This document shows positions 1-8,999 of a DNA stretch of 64,000 nucleotides, in pieces. The notes below the pieces were generated by a model, which was given only the letters and a program-made list of their open reading frames with translations, made no database searches and was not told the DNA's origin. Source of the DNA: Chaetoderma sp. LZ-2023a (taxonomy: Eukaryota > Mollusca > Caudofoveata > Chaetodermatida > Chaetodermatidae); contig CM067367.1 of NCBI GenBank assembly GCA_034401795.1, positions 54,084,269 through 54,148,268 of the forward strand, written 5' to 3'. The translations under genes were made by a program, and so were the position numbers. How positions within the stretch are numbered: position 1 is the first letter of the stretch; every line of letters begins with the position of its first letter.

Positions 1-717
1 TGTTCTTTGGTTTATTTATTTCTTTAAGTTTAAAGAAATCCTTGTTTGATAATCACTGTGTGATTGATTAAGATGCACCATTATGTTATGTTATTAACAT
101 TTGGTTATGGTTTGTTTGATTTTTATCCTTGCTTATGGATTCTCAAATCTCCTCCCACCAAAGTTTCTTAGTGGGACACTGACCAAATCTACAGGTTTAG
201 CAAGTAGTGATTGAACGGTAATGAATGTTTTTGTGGTGTAATAACAACCCCCAACAGACCCCCCTTTAGTGGGTTGGTCTGTAGTTTTATTAACCACTAT
301 AAAAACATACTTACCGTTCAATCACTAACACCCGGCCTCAGCCACCCCGCTGGGTATTGATTTGAGAATCTATTCTGGATATATGTCACTTAAATTTAGA
401 AAAGTGAATCAGTTTTCACATTTGGGACCTACTGTGCATGCGCGAGCGTGCTTAGTGACAGGCGTCACCAAGGAGTGTGTACAGACTGGTGCCAGTCTAT
501 TGTAATGCAGGGGGTCCCGCTACCAGAAGCCTGGTTGAGGGTCTACATGGTGATGGTATTGGCATTAGGGAGCATGTAAGCGAGCATAAAATCTTTTTAT
601 TCTGATGGCTAAATGCAGATATTTGATTTAGCAAGTAGTGATTGAACGGTAAGTATGTTTTTATAGTGGTTAATAAAACTACAGACCAACCCACTAAAGG
701 GGGTCTGTTGGGGGGTT
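1..717 (+). mobile_element. 3' end of a DIRS-type retrotransposon (family A), cut by window start
   Basis: This segment matches the last ~700 bases of the fuller DIRS element at 29257-36161 in the same order. It has a 3' UTR block beginning near 50 with AATCACTGTGTGATTGA, an internal complementary region (196-327), and a right inverted terminal repeat that ends in a G-run plus GTT at 715-717. The element body lies upstream of the window. A short terminal stem (CAGACC paired with GGTCTG) lies at 682-707. No coding part is present. DIRS elements move with a tyrosine recombinase and leave GTT at their ends; that is family knowledge, whereas the match to the second copy is seen directly. Confidence 0.8.
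196..327 (+). repeat. DIRS internal complementary region (copy B)
   Basis: The left half (TTTAGCAAGTAGTGATTGAA onward) is the reverse complement of the left end expected for this family, as seen at 29257. The right half is the reverse complement of the right end of this same element (about 640-717). This joined-ends arrangement is the template thought to complete the ends and produce the circular DIRS intermediate. Confidence 0.75.
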
Positions 718-755
718 TCCCCTCTAAAATCCTCCCATGGGGTTGTTGAAGCAAC

Positions 756-879
756 ACTCAGCACCCGTTGTGATATCGAAACTCAGCACCCATTGTGATA
801 TCGAAACTCAGCACCCATTGTGATATTGAAACTCATCACCCATTGTGATATTGAAACTCGGCACCCATTGGTATATCGG
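756..879. repeat. 25-bp tandem repeat, about 5 units
   Basis: The unit ACTCAGCACCCATTGTGATA plus TCGAA recurs at 756, 781, 806, 831 and 856 with exact 25-base spacing and a few substitutions. It begins 38 bases after the DIRS terminus. It is open on the minus strand only because the unit is not a multiple of three; I see no sign of a gene. Confidence 0.85.
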
Positions 880-955
880 CTGATAGAGTTAGAATATCGA
901 ATGTTCATCAGTAATTGAGTAACAATTAAAAAATTTAATAATGGGACAGCCCCTT

Positions 956-1197
956 TTAACCCTTTAACACTCAAATTTGTTCAACAAAATGTTCAACCTT
1001 CTCATAGAAAATGTCCGTTTGCAGACCAAGAGAAGACTATTTTTGAAAATTTACCAATGGATTGACTGGCTTGGTTATCAAGCCAGTTATTCCAGTCATG
1101 AATTTTTAAGAATTGTCATGTCTTGGTCTGCCTATGACCATTTCTCACGGCTACTGCAGAAGCCATTTTTGGCTGATATGAGTATTTAAACGGTTAA
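956..1197. mobile_element. Family 1 TTAA foldback MITE
   Basis: It starts TTAACCCTTTAACACTCAAA and ends in a degenerate GGTTAA. The arms carry the family landmarks: AATGTCCRTTTGCAGACCAA on the left, and GCAGAAGCC, TTTTTGGCTGATATGAG on the right. TTAA flanks with CCC and GGG ends are typical of piggyBac-type non-autonomous elements; that assignment is inference. Confidence 0.75.
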
Positions 1198-1309
1198 AAC
1201 CAACCAGGGTGTAATTGCCAGGGGTGAGGACAAAACTTGTGTGTTGTTATGATATTGGCACTTCTCCTACAATATATGCATATGAAAGTTCAGTGATATT
1301 GAAACAAAC

Positions 1310-1475
1310 CTGAATTAGGGATAGTAATAATAAATACACTGTCCACAGCAAGAACAACAAGAGCATAATCAAGATCAGATCTAAACTCCCTATCAAAAGT
1401 ATTAATGGTTAGAAAAATTGTTTCAGCTGCAGGATTGAAATCTGGAAGGGGCAATGCACTCGATTGATCCAACAC
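1310..1475 (-). CDS. Possible single internal coding exon, unrecognised
   Basis: On the minus strand a 166-base stretch is open for 55 codons plus one base. A pyrimidine/CA-rich run ending ACACAG precedes it (acceptor) and CAG then GTTTGT follows it (donor). The peptide starts VLDQSSALPLPDFNPAAETI and runs to an Asn-Ser-Gly end. It lies outside the palindromic cores of the neighbouring repeats, but a Family 2 tail abuts it on the right. I recognise no domain. It could equally be a chance open stretch; the direction agrees with the candidate gene fragment at 5927-6393. Confidence 0.25.
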
Positions 1476-1479
1476 CTGT

Positions 1480-1705
1480 GTGGCAGGTGTGTGGGTAGTT
1501 GAGGGCTCTGTATGGGGGAAATATCCAGTTTTAGCTATGCCCTGCCCATCTCTAGCTAAGCTCCACGCACATTTCACTGCACACTCTGAATCTCAATTTC
1601 CAGAATACTGCATATAAGTTGTGAAACTAATTTGACTGGGTGCTGTTGCTGCCATACAGACTACCCAGTCAAATTAGTTTCAAAATATTCAACAGCATAT
1701 TTCCG
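1480..1705. repeat. Family 2 foldback element (partial)
   Basis: The centre is an inverted repeat: AAACTAATTTGACTGGGT near 1625 and CCCAGTCAAATTAGTTTCAA near 1664, separated by GCTGTTGCTGCCATA. To the left is the family tail TAGCTATGCCCTGCCCATCT, which recurs at 48445 and, reverse-complemented and degenerate, near 13345, 15850 and 61155. Confidence 0.7.
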
Positions 1706-1740
1706 AAAAAATTGGTCCCAATCCCAGGATGATTCATAAT

Positions 1741-2092
1741 AAAGACAAATTAGTTACCTCTCCGGGATGTAGAAATTGTTTAAGTGTAGCTTTCGTGACC
1801 ATCACGGTCACTTCTTCAGCACTAACTGAACAGACATCGAGACCAACTTATTTAAACGGAAAGTTAAAGAGGCCATAGAAATCTACAAGCATCAACCAAC
1901 CATGAACTGAGACGAGGGCTACCATATACCAGCAGTCTACCAGTCCATGCTTTCACGTGACTCCACAAGAACTGACCAGAGTGACGTTGCCAGCGACCGT
2001 CGGTTAGTGCTGAAGAAGTGACCGAGATGGTCACGAAAGCTACACTCAAACAATTTCTACATCCCGGAGAGGTAACTAATTTTTCCTTATTA
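1741..2092 (+). mobile_element. Penelope-like element 3' fragment flanked by inverted arms
   Basis: Arms at about 1745-1826 and 2005-2088 are inverted copies of each other (TTAGTTACCTCTCCGGGATG on the left, its complement on the right). They enclose the coding fragment described separately at 1830-2021. The right arm is in the position expected for a PLE 3' UTR after the endonuclease domain. The left arm is an inverted extra copy, which suggests the fragment is a rearranged end rather than a simple 5' truncation. Confidence 0.6.
1830..2021 (+). pseudogene. C-terminal tail of a Penelope-like retroelement polyprotein
   Basis: The plus strand reads TDIETNLFKRKVKEAIEIYK, then HQPTMN, stop, DEGYHIPAVYQSML and on to a stop at 2019-2021. 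Metazoan PLE proteins end with a segment of the form KEAI-I-K-(x)-PTMNRDEG-Y-L downstream of the GIY-YIG endonuclease, and this matches. The in-frame TGA replaces the Arg codon expected after Asn (CGA to TGA is a single transition). The reverse transcriptase and the GIY-YIG core are absent. It is a dead fragment and not joined to the PLE fragment at 22.7-23.8 kb. Confidence 0.65.
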
Positions 2093-2094
2093 TT

Positions 2095-2260
2095 CAACAG
2101 CATGTTTATTAAATAGTAAATTTAAGACACAATTCATACAGCAACGCTTAGTCCATCAGCAATTAAGCGTTTGTGATGAAGTTATCTACATCATTCATGA
2201 TGTAATTGATTATGACATCATCCTACACGTCATGTAGTTGCTTATGACATCATGACTGAC
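2095..2260. repeat. Family 2 long arm
   Basis: This stretch contains CAACGCTTAGTCCATCAG, ATCTACATCATTCATGATGT and CATCATCCTACACGTCATGT. The reverse complement of 60830-60985 carries the same blocks in the same order, so these are inverted dispersed copies of one repeat. Further weaker copies lie at 27640-27790 and 48600-48770. Confidence 0.65.
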
Positions 2261-2758
2261 TGAGAAACTTGAATTTTCCATTCTCAGGAGGTGGATTGTT
2301 AATGACAAGGTTAGTTTTAGCTACATATCTTACGGCTACGGAATCATTTGGCCACAAGAGGCAGGTAGTCTCATCATCTCTGACATATTATGTAACAACT
2401 TTAACTGCTGTGAAAATGAAGCAGATTAGCAGTAAATGTAATGTGCCAGTTTGTTTATCGCTCATAATAAAATTTGTCAATTTCACACCACCAACACTCC
2501 AATACTGGTGAATTTAGGTGTTGAATATTTAGAAACTAATTTACCTGATTTTGCTGCAACATTTAATGGTAGAATTAATTTGAAAATATATGATGGAATA
2601 TTTGTTAATTACAAATGAATTTATGATAAATTCTCTGTAGAATTGAAAGAGTTACTTTATGCCACATCTTCTTTATTGCCTCATTGTAAGATGTCAAGTA
2701 CTAATTACGCAATCATCTGTCTCCTCTTTCGCCCTCTGCCTGGGAGGGTCTCCATTAA

Positions 2759-2760
<2 letters not shown>
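2261..2760. other. No gene seen
   Basis: An 80-codon open frame lies at 2269-2511, but I see no start context, splice sites or recognisable domain. The rest is AT-rich with scattered stops. I support no feature here. Confidence 0.5.

Positions 2761-2763
<3 letters not shown>

Positions 2764-2847
<84 letters not shown>
2764..2847. repeat. (TA)n microsatellite
   Basis: An uninterrupted TA dinucleotide run of about 84 bases. The Tyr-Ile repeat frames read through it on both strands are artefacts. Confidence 0.98.
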
Positions 2848-2848
<1 letters not shown>

Positions 2849-3224
2849 CAGCAGCTTGCCATGCCATAGCTCATGGAAATATGCACATTCAAGGAGTGTT
2901 GTCATTACAATGGAGGGATCTGATCTGTCACTCAAGTATCAGATTTCATAATCGAATGCATTGCATCTGAATTGTATGCCTTTGATACATTGACAATTTA
3001 ACCCTTAAATGGTCAAGAATTTTAAAGGAAATTGAAATCTTTCTTCATTGATAACCATTTGAAGTTCAAGAGACGACTACTTTTGGAAATTTAATACTAT
3101 GTTCAGTACCTCAGTTATCGACCCAGTTATTCCTATGGTAAATTTTCAAAGATAGTCTTAACATGTCCTGCAAATTGACATTCTTCAAAACCACTGCAGA
3201 GGCTGGTAGACATTCTGTTGACTA

Positions 3225-3440
3225 TTTTAAAACTAATTTGACTGGAAGATGTTGCTGACATATGCGGAAGTCAAATTTATTTTAAATTATGCAACGTCTT
3301 ACCTGTATAGTTACCTTGAAATTGGGATTCTGGTGAATCGGGTTTCAAATTGTTAAAATTGATTCAAATGTGCATGTATACAAGGTGGCCCGACCTTAGC
3401 TACAAATGGGTGGGGCATAGCTAGAAATGGACCCCTCCTC
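3225..3440. repeat. Family 2 element
   Basis: The foldback core AAACTAATTTGACTGG with its degenerate complement near 3270 is followed by the standard tail: a TTACCTGTATAGTTACCTTG block, GGATTCTGG, GGGGCATAGCTAGAAATGGA and CCCCTCCTC. Confidence 0.7.
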
Positions 3441-3819
3441 TTTCTTGTGGGAATTTGTGTACCGCTGTTTCTTTGCTCTCCAGCACTCCACCTACTCGAT
3501 ACTGGGCAGCGTGAGTTTCTATAGCAATGCTTGCAGTTTTATATCTAAAATAAAAATGCTGCACAGTTGTTGTTTCTGTGGCAGTCAGCAAATGTAGGCT
3601 GTACAGTCGGAGTCAGTCCAGCTCAGAAATAACTGTGTTTCCAAAACAAGAATAAAACCCCATACTGTAATATTTGAACATGATTGGATTGGCAGCGATG
3701 TCTTCCTATCCAATTATGTTCAAAATATCCAACAGAACATTTCTTACATCATTTTCAAAATTGTACTAACTGACATGTTTCTGTTTTTGTTATGGAAATA
3801 TGTTAACTTATTTACTGTA
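3441..3819. other. No gene seen
   Basis: Unique-looking AT-rich sequence with no long open frame. A short TTGGATTGGCAGCGATGTCT block near 3685 may be a decayed Family 2 arm. Confidence 0.4.
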
Positions 3820-4017
3820 TTAATTTGTTCAAGAAAACTTCAGTCTTCTCATAGAAAATGTCCATTTGCAGACCAAGAAAAGTCTGTTTTTGAAAATTTA
3901 TCAAGCCAGCCATTCAAGTGGTAAATTTCCAAAAATAGTCTTCTTGGTATGCAAATGGACATTTCGCAACAACACTACAGAAGCCGTTTTTGGCTGATAT
4001 GATGGTTAAAGGGTTAG
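3820..4017. mobile_element. Family 1 TTAA foldback MITE
   Basis: It has the landmarks TTGTTCAAGAAAACTT, AATGTCCATTTGCAGACCAA and CAAGCCAGCCATTCAAG, and ends GTTAAAGGGTTA. The central palindrome has lost part of its left half. Confidence 0.7.
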
Positions 4018-4506
4018 AGTATTGGATATATTTGTAACCACTGTCAACTTATATAACATTGATCTCGGATAGAACATCTTATTATTACTGATGGGTCATT
4101 ACTATATTTGCCTATTTGACATTGAGATATAGATCAATGTCAGATAGCGGGGAACAGGAGGGGGCACGTTCATGACGCAACAATGGTGGGAATCACATAT
4201 TTTAAAACTCAGCAACCGACCACCATCTGAGGCCCCCTGCATTCATACAATTGGCATACTCTCCTAATTATGAGGCCCTAATTAACAATAGGTATGTATA
4301 TCTTAAAACTTGTTAAAGTATTATAACTTTTGAACATATAATAGATCATCCTGTAGTTATGTATCTAGTTATGGCCAAATTCTTACTGGTTAAAAAATAT
4401 TAATATAATAATAGTCATTGTTTGGCCAGAAGATTTGTTTATTTTGTTTTTGTTGATTACCTGGGAAACAATCTTTAAAACTTTCAGCCAAAACGTTTTC
4501 AGAATA
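4018..4506. other. No gene seen
   Basis: AT-rich with no open frame worth naming. ATTGATCTCGGATAGAACAT near 4060 and TGAGATATAGATCAATGTCA near 4123 are weakly related in inverted order but too diverged to define an element. Confidence 0.4.
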
Positions 4507-4704
4507 TTAACCCTTAAATTAGTTCAAGAAAATATCCATTTGCAACCCAAGTGAATATTATTGAAAATTTGTTACTAGAATGACTGGCTCGGTTATCGAG
4601 CCAGTTATTCAAGTAGTACATTTTCAAAAATAATCCCTTTTGTCTGCAAATGGACATTTCTCAAGTCCACTGAAGAAGCCGTTTTTGGCTGAATAGATTG
4701 TTAA
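4507..4704. mobile_element. Family 1 TTAA foldback MITE
   Basis: It starts TTAACCCTTAAATTAGTTCA. The central palindrome is GACTGGCTCGGTTATCGAGC. It ends GATTGTTAAAG. Confidence 0.75.
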
Positions 4705-5591
4705 AGCTCAACTGGCACCACTAAAATACTGTATTTACAACAAAACGATTCTTATATGAGAAATAAATCCATTTTATGAGATATGTTTAGATGGCTTTAA
4801 TTGTCAGCCTGCTTAGATGGGAGGGGGAGGAGGTGGTGGTGCGGGTGAATATATATATCGATCACCATGTTTAATAGTTCATCTGTCTGTCTGTTTGTTC
4901 TGTAATCAGTTCTCGTCAACACAACTCCTCATACAGTTTAGTTTCCATTCTTGTAGGCTGGTTAAGTGTCACCAGTACCGCCTGAAGATATATATGCATG
5001 CGCTAGTGAAATCCATTCCATATTGCTGTCCAGTTGCTGTCATAGGACTAATGAGTTAAAATTTGATACATGGATACTGTTGGAGAGGATCTCATTGGTG
5101 GCTGCACGTGTTTCAGCAAAATTTGTTTGTTTTCTCCAGAGTTATCTTCCCTGATAAAATTCATTGAATATTTCTCTAAAAGCCAGGTCTCAAAAAATCT
5201 TAAACATGCAATTTGCAAATGGGAATATACTGTGTCATGATTTAATTCTCTATTGTCTGGTTATTTTACTAAATTGTTCTTTCTGATGATAAATCACCTC
5301 GTTAATGTGTGTTTATTTGATACATGTGGACGTACGTGCATGGGTGTGTGCATGGGTGGGTGGATGAGAGGAGCCTGGATATGCCGTCTTGATATCTCTT
5401 GTTTATACATTAGAATTCAATTTTGTGAATTTTCACATCAATTTCACACTCACAGGTATGTTGTTGAATATTTTGAAAATCATAAGTATGCCTGAAGACT
5501 AAAGGCTACAACAATGCCCAATCAGATTAATTTCAAGCTATTGAACAGTACATTCTTTACATTATATATAGTTTGTCATATATATGTGGCA
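4705..5591. other. No gene seen
   Basis: Holds a GGGGGAGGAGGTGGTGG purine tract (4820-4841) and two overlapping open frames of 60-80 codons at 4817-5154, plus one at 5253-5495. None has a recognisable domain or convincing splice sites. An F-like GTGTGCATGGGTGGGTGG patch lies at 5345. Confidence 0.4.
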
Positions 5592-5790
5592 TAGGTCTTG
5601 TGAAATGTCCAATTGCATACAAAGATTAGACTATTTTTGAAAATTAACCACTGGAATGACTGGCTCGATAACCAAGCCAGTCATTCCAGTGGTAAATTTT
5701 CAAAAATATTTTTTTCATGATCTGAAATTCGATAATTTCAATGAGAAAATTAAAATTTTGTTGAATGAATTTGAGAGTGAAAGGGTTAAA
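5592..5790. mobile_element. Family 1 TTAA foldback MITE
   Basis: The core GGAATGACTGGCTCGATAAC is followed by its complement AAGCCAGTCATTCCAGTGG. It ends GAGAGTGAAAGGGTTAAAAG. A 77-codon plus-strand frame across it is a by-product of the palindrome. Confidence 0.75.
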
Positions 5791-5926
5791 AGTAATCTAG
5801 TGCTGAAAGGATTCATCTTTCCTCATGTATGTACTGTCTCTCCCTATCTAAGCTGCTTTTCATGGCATTCGGGACTTATTTGGCATAACTATGCCGTGCA
5901 AGTCAGTTAGTCCAGCAAGAATTTAC

Positions 5927-6393
5927 CTGTTGTAAGAAGGAATGATCACTTTTCCGCCACTGGAATTTGGCATTGGCTACCTGAAGCCTGCGCACCATCT
6001 CACAGCGTACATCGCACAGGAGGCACATGTGTTCACCAAATTGTGTCTGGATTAGATTGCTGATACAGACTTGTGTAAAACGTGCCAGATGTCTGTGGAA
6101 TCATCTCTGGCGCCGACAAGTCTCCGAGAAATCTGTTTCTCTACTCACCGGCCCCTCTACCAAAACAAAAAATTTCTAAGCACAGGAGTGTTGTCGTGCC
6201 TGGCTAATAGTTAAACCCTACCCTTGTAATTGGTGTACCATATGGTTGCCTTGCTTAGTAGCAGTGGTGGCTGTTGGTGAGAGGCACTTATATCATAGAG
6301 CTCTCTGTCAGCGCCAGTAGCCTCAGTATAACCACCACTGAGATTGATGTAAGCCCTGCAGTTATACACATAGAAACTGCTGCTTTTCTTCAT
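5927..6393 (-). CDS. Two-exon fragment of an unrecognised host gene (possible pseudogene)
   Basis: Read on the minus strand. Exon 1 is about 6393-6222; its left edge is uncertain. Its peptide includes SGGYTEATGADRELYD and ends KATIWYTNYK. The intron is 6221-6157 (65 bases, GTAGGG to TTTTGGTAG). Exon 2 is 6156-5927 and ends CAACAG before a GTAAAT donor. Exon 1 leaves one base, exon 2 supplies two, and the joined codon is GAG, so the phases fit. Exon 2 reads GPVSRETDFSETCRRQR, stop, then FHRHLARFTQVCISNLIQTQ and on through LLCDVRCEMVRRLQVA and FQWRKSDHSFLQQ. The single TGA at 6103-6101 would be Trp if TGG. The composition looks like real conserved coding sequence, but I cannot name the family. 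The acceptor before exon 1 is weak and a Family 2 repeat begins about 40 bases upstream, so the copy may be broken. Confidence 0.5.
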
Positions 6394-6429
6394 TTATTAT
6401 CCTTACCATTATACCTGTCTACAAGTTGC

Positions 6430-6970
6430 TCTATTTATTAATGGAGAGATCTGATTTGTCACTCAATTATTTGATGCAGAACTTACTATGTCACTTGTTA
6501 GCTGATGTCACAAGCAAAATCTTGCTAGGTCTGTCGCAGAACTGGAAAAGTGCATCACAAAAGTGTCTTGAGTTGTATATTTTTTCTGAATTCACAGTTT
6601 AATAACCATTCTGTTCAATAGTCCAATGCTAATTTTGACTGGGAGCTGTTGCTGCCATAGGAATCGGTAATAAGTTGCAAAATACTCAACAGCTTGCCTG
6701 TCTAAATTACCCTGAAATTGAGATTCGGGGAATGCATGGTTCAATCCATTATGATCGATTGACGCCTCTGTTGAAAACTGGGAGGAGCTTATCCAAAAAT
6801 GGGTGAGGCAAAGCTATAGGTCCATCCTTTCCGTCCAGGATAGAGTTAACCCTTTTACTCATGAATTCCCCACGTCTCATTTTCAATGAGGAAAACGGGA
6901 CTATTTTGAAATTAATTAATTGGCAGCAACGGCTTCCCATCAAATTAATTTCAAAATATTTAACAATAGT
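6430..6970. repeat. Family 2 element
   Basis: It begins near ATGGAGAGATCTGATTTGTC and contains GCTGATGTCACAAGC, the foldback halves TTTTGACTGGGAGCTGTTGC (6632) and GGCAGCAACGGCTTCC (6921), the GAAATTGAGATTCGGGGAAT tail block, and ATCAAATTAATTTCAAAATA at the right. It is one of the fullest copies. Confidence 0.7.
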
Positions 6971-7210
6971 TATTTTGTGAAGAATATACTTTTTCAGGGA
7001 TTTGTCAGTGAAAAGTTTAAGACAGTTGCATAATTGCTAGCAGAAATGGTTAACTAAGTAATGATCAGTTGTGATTTGTCACATAAACATGGTATTAATT
7101 AACACTTTGTTTGCCATGTACATAAAGGGATTGAGAAAAGGTATTTTCAACAACTGCCTGATATAACTGTTATTGATAATGAGTTATCGTTCTTAGAGCT
7201 AGATTTACCA

Positions 7211-7450
7211 TTAACCCGTTCATATTCAAGTCAGCCAAAATCCGCCTCTGTAATCTTCTGTAATGGTCCTCGTCATTCACAGGTCATGAAGAGACTTCTT
7301 GAAAATTGACCACTGGAATGCCTGGCTCGATGAGGGAACCAGTTATTTCAGTGATAAATTTCAAAATAATAAAACTTCTCTTGGCTTGTAAATGGACATT
7401 TGCTGAGCACAAATGTCAATTTTCTTGACCGATATTGACCATTAATGGGT
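7211..7450. mobile_element. Family 1 TTAA foldback MITE
   Basis: It starts TTAACCCGTTCATATTCAAG and ends GACCATTAATGGGT. The central palindrome is degenerate (GCCTGGCTCGATGAGGGAAC). Confidence 0.7.
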
Positions 7451-7539
7451 GACCTGATTCATCATTCATGTATTGATGGTTAGCATCCATTGCATCCATT
7501 AATTATTAGTTCATCTGACCCTTGGTCAACTGAGGTTAT

Positions 7540-8160
7540 GCCATGGCGGCTGTCCATCAAATTGCATCTCCTTTAATGGTACCGGTAGACCAATTTCAAC
7601 CAAACTTGGTTGGATTAGAATCCTATGGAGTAGGCTCCAGAACATTTATTCAGAATATTGATTGGTCAATTTTTTTTAAATGGATAATAAAATGCATGTG
7701 CTCCTTAGCCGCCTGATTAAACTGAATTTGACTAGAAGGCCTCTATAGTTGTATGCTCCAGAACATCTATTCCAAATTTTGATTGACCATTTTTTTTGGT
7801 GAAAATTTAGTGAAAGTTGTCAAAATGCTACTTGAAGCCTAAGATGCTTGACAGATTTCAACCAAATTTAGCTAGACGACCCGACCCTATCGTGGGAAGC
7901 CCCAGAACTTCTATTCTGAATTTTGCTTGGTCAATTTTTTGAGTGAAAATTTTGCTGGAAGGATTCTTCTTGGTGGTAGGCTCCAAAAAGCCTATTTAGA
8001 ATCTTGATTGGTCAATTTCTTGGGGGTGAAAATATTTGATTTTATGAAAGATTTACTGGAAATTCTCAAAATTAGTTGCTTGAAATAATCTCAACCAAAT
8101 TTTGATGATGTCACGCCCCTATGACATCAGGGCTATGACTAGGGCATTAGACTACCTATA
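7540..8160. repeat. Degenerate tandem repeat, ~130-180 bp unit
   Basis: Phrases TTTCAACCAAACTTGGTTGG, GGCTCCAGAACATTTATTC and TTGATTGGTCAATTTTTT recur with drift at about 7590-7670, 7755-7795, 7855-7940 and 7980-8020. Similar 'fails to stop' repeat blocks are common in molluscs (memory, not searched). No long open frame. Confidence 0.6.
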
Positions 8161-8640
8161 CATTTCTGCTTAGACAAATCATGGCCCCAGCTAGAGGAAC
8201 GTGGACAGATTCTAGAGCACCTCTACTAGCTCCAGGCATAAAAGATTCTATCCAACTCCGAAGAAGTCAATCAAATGAACTTGTATACCCACATCGAAAA
8301 AACCCTTTTCCGGTGTTACTTCATACCACAGATTGACAAAAAATGTATTGTCACCTAAAATCTTATGGTGTCTGTCTCTAAAAACTACTCTCAAACATGT
8401 ATGTGAATCCTCTGATTGGCTTCCCACAGGGAGTGACCAACATAATCTCAGAATGTGTTTGGAAACTCCTTTCTCAGTGCCAAACTATTTATAGTAAGAG
8501 CCACTCAGCCTTACCATGAAATCCCTGTTTATACCAGAAGGGAAAAACTGTGTATATGCACACATGTGCATTTAACCCCTAGCACACCTAAGTCATTTAC
8601 CCTTCAGTTGTTGGTACCTGTCAAAGCGTACCCTATACCA
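8161..8640. other. No gene seen
   Basis: A 73-codon frame at 8455-8676 has no recognisable feature and runs into the tandem repeat that follows. Confidence 0.4.
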
Positions 8641-8830
8641 CAAGGTCCTCAACGGTATCCTACAGAGTCCAGCTAAGAACAATCACTGAGCATGTATGTA
8701 TACATGCTCGGTGTTATGGGGGCTACATACAGGGTCCAACTAAGAACAATCAATGACCGGTGTGCATGCACATGCTCAGTAGCAGGGACCTTAAAGTCAG
8801 GCTTCATCTAAAAACAATCAGTGAGTGTGC
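8641..8830. repeat. Tandem repeat, ~75-80 bp unit, about 3 copies
   Basis: The phrase CTAAGAACAATCACTGAGCA recurs as CTAAGAACAATCAATGACCG and CTAAAAACAATCAGTGAGTG, each preceded by a GGTCC-type block and followed by a GCATGCACATGCTC palindrome. The internal GTATGTATACATGC is self-complementary. Confidence 0.7.
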
Positions 8831-8852
8831 GTGCAGTCATAGTTGACATAAT

Positions 8853-8987
8853 CCTGCAAAAATTTCAAATACATTTTTGAAAACAGCAATAAATCTGTCC
8901 TATAGACATTGTAGAATGTGAATATTAATGTTTCCATTTGTTGTTTTTGTCTGGGGGGGCCCAGGATTGTTTTTCAAGATGGCTGCC
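8853..8987. repeat. Left terminal inverted repeat of the 8.85-12.74 kb element
   Basis: About 135 bases, imperfect match to the reverse complement of 12592-12735. The 72-codon frame starting at 8928 begins inside this repeat and is therefore not the true gene start. Confidence 0.65.
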
Positions 8988-8999
8988 AGCGAAGCCATA

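Noticed and set aside
1290-1577. Whole 95-codon minus-strand frame as a protein
   Set aside because: Its first third is Family 2 repeat sequence (TAGCTATGCCCTGCCCATCT); only the 1310-1475 part is kept as a weak exon candidate.
2643-2951. Open frames on both strands with long Tyr-Ile runs
   Set aside because: They are read through the (TA)n microsatellite; the same artefact occurs at 25855-26121.
6720-6770. tRNA-derived SINE promoter (GGTTCAATCC-like B box) in Family 2
   Set aside because: No matching A box at the right distance and no cloverleaf; the family is a foldback element.
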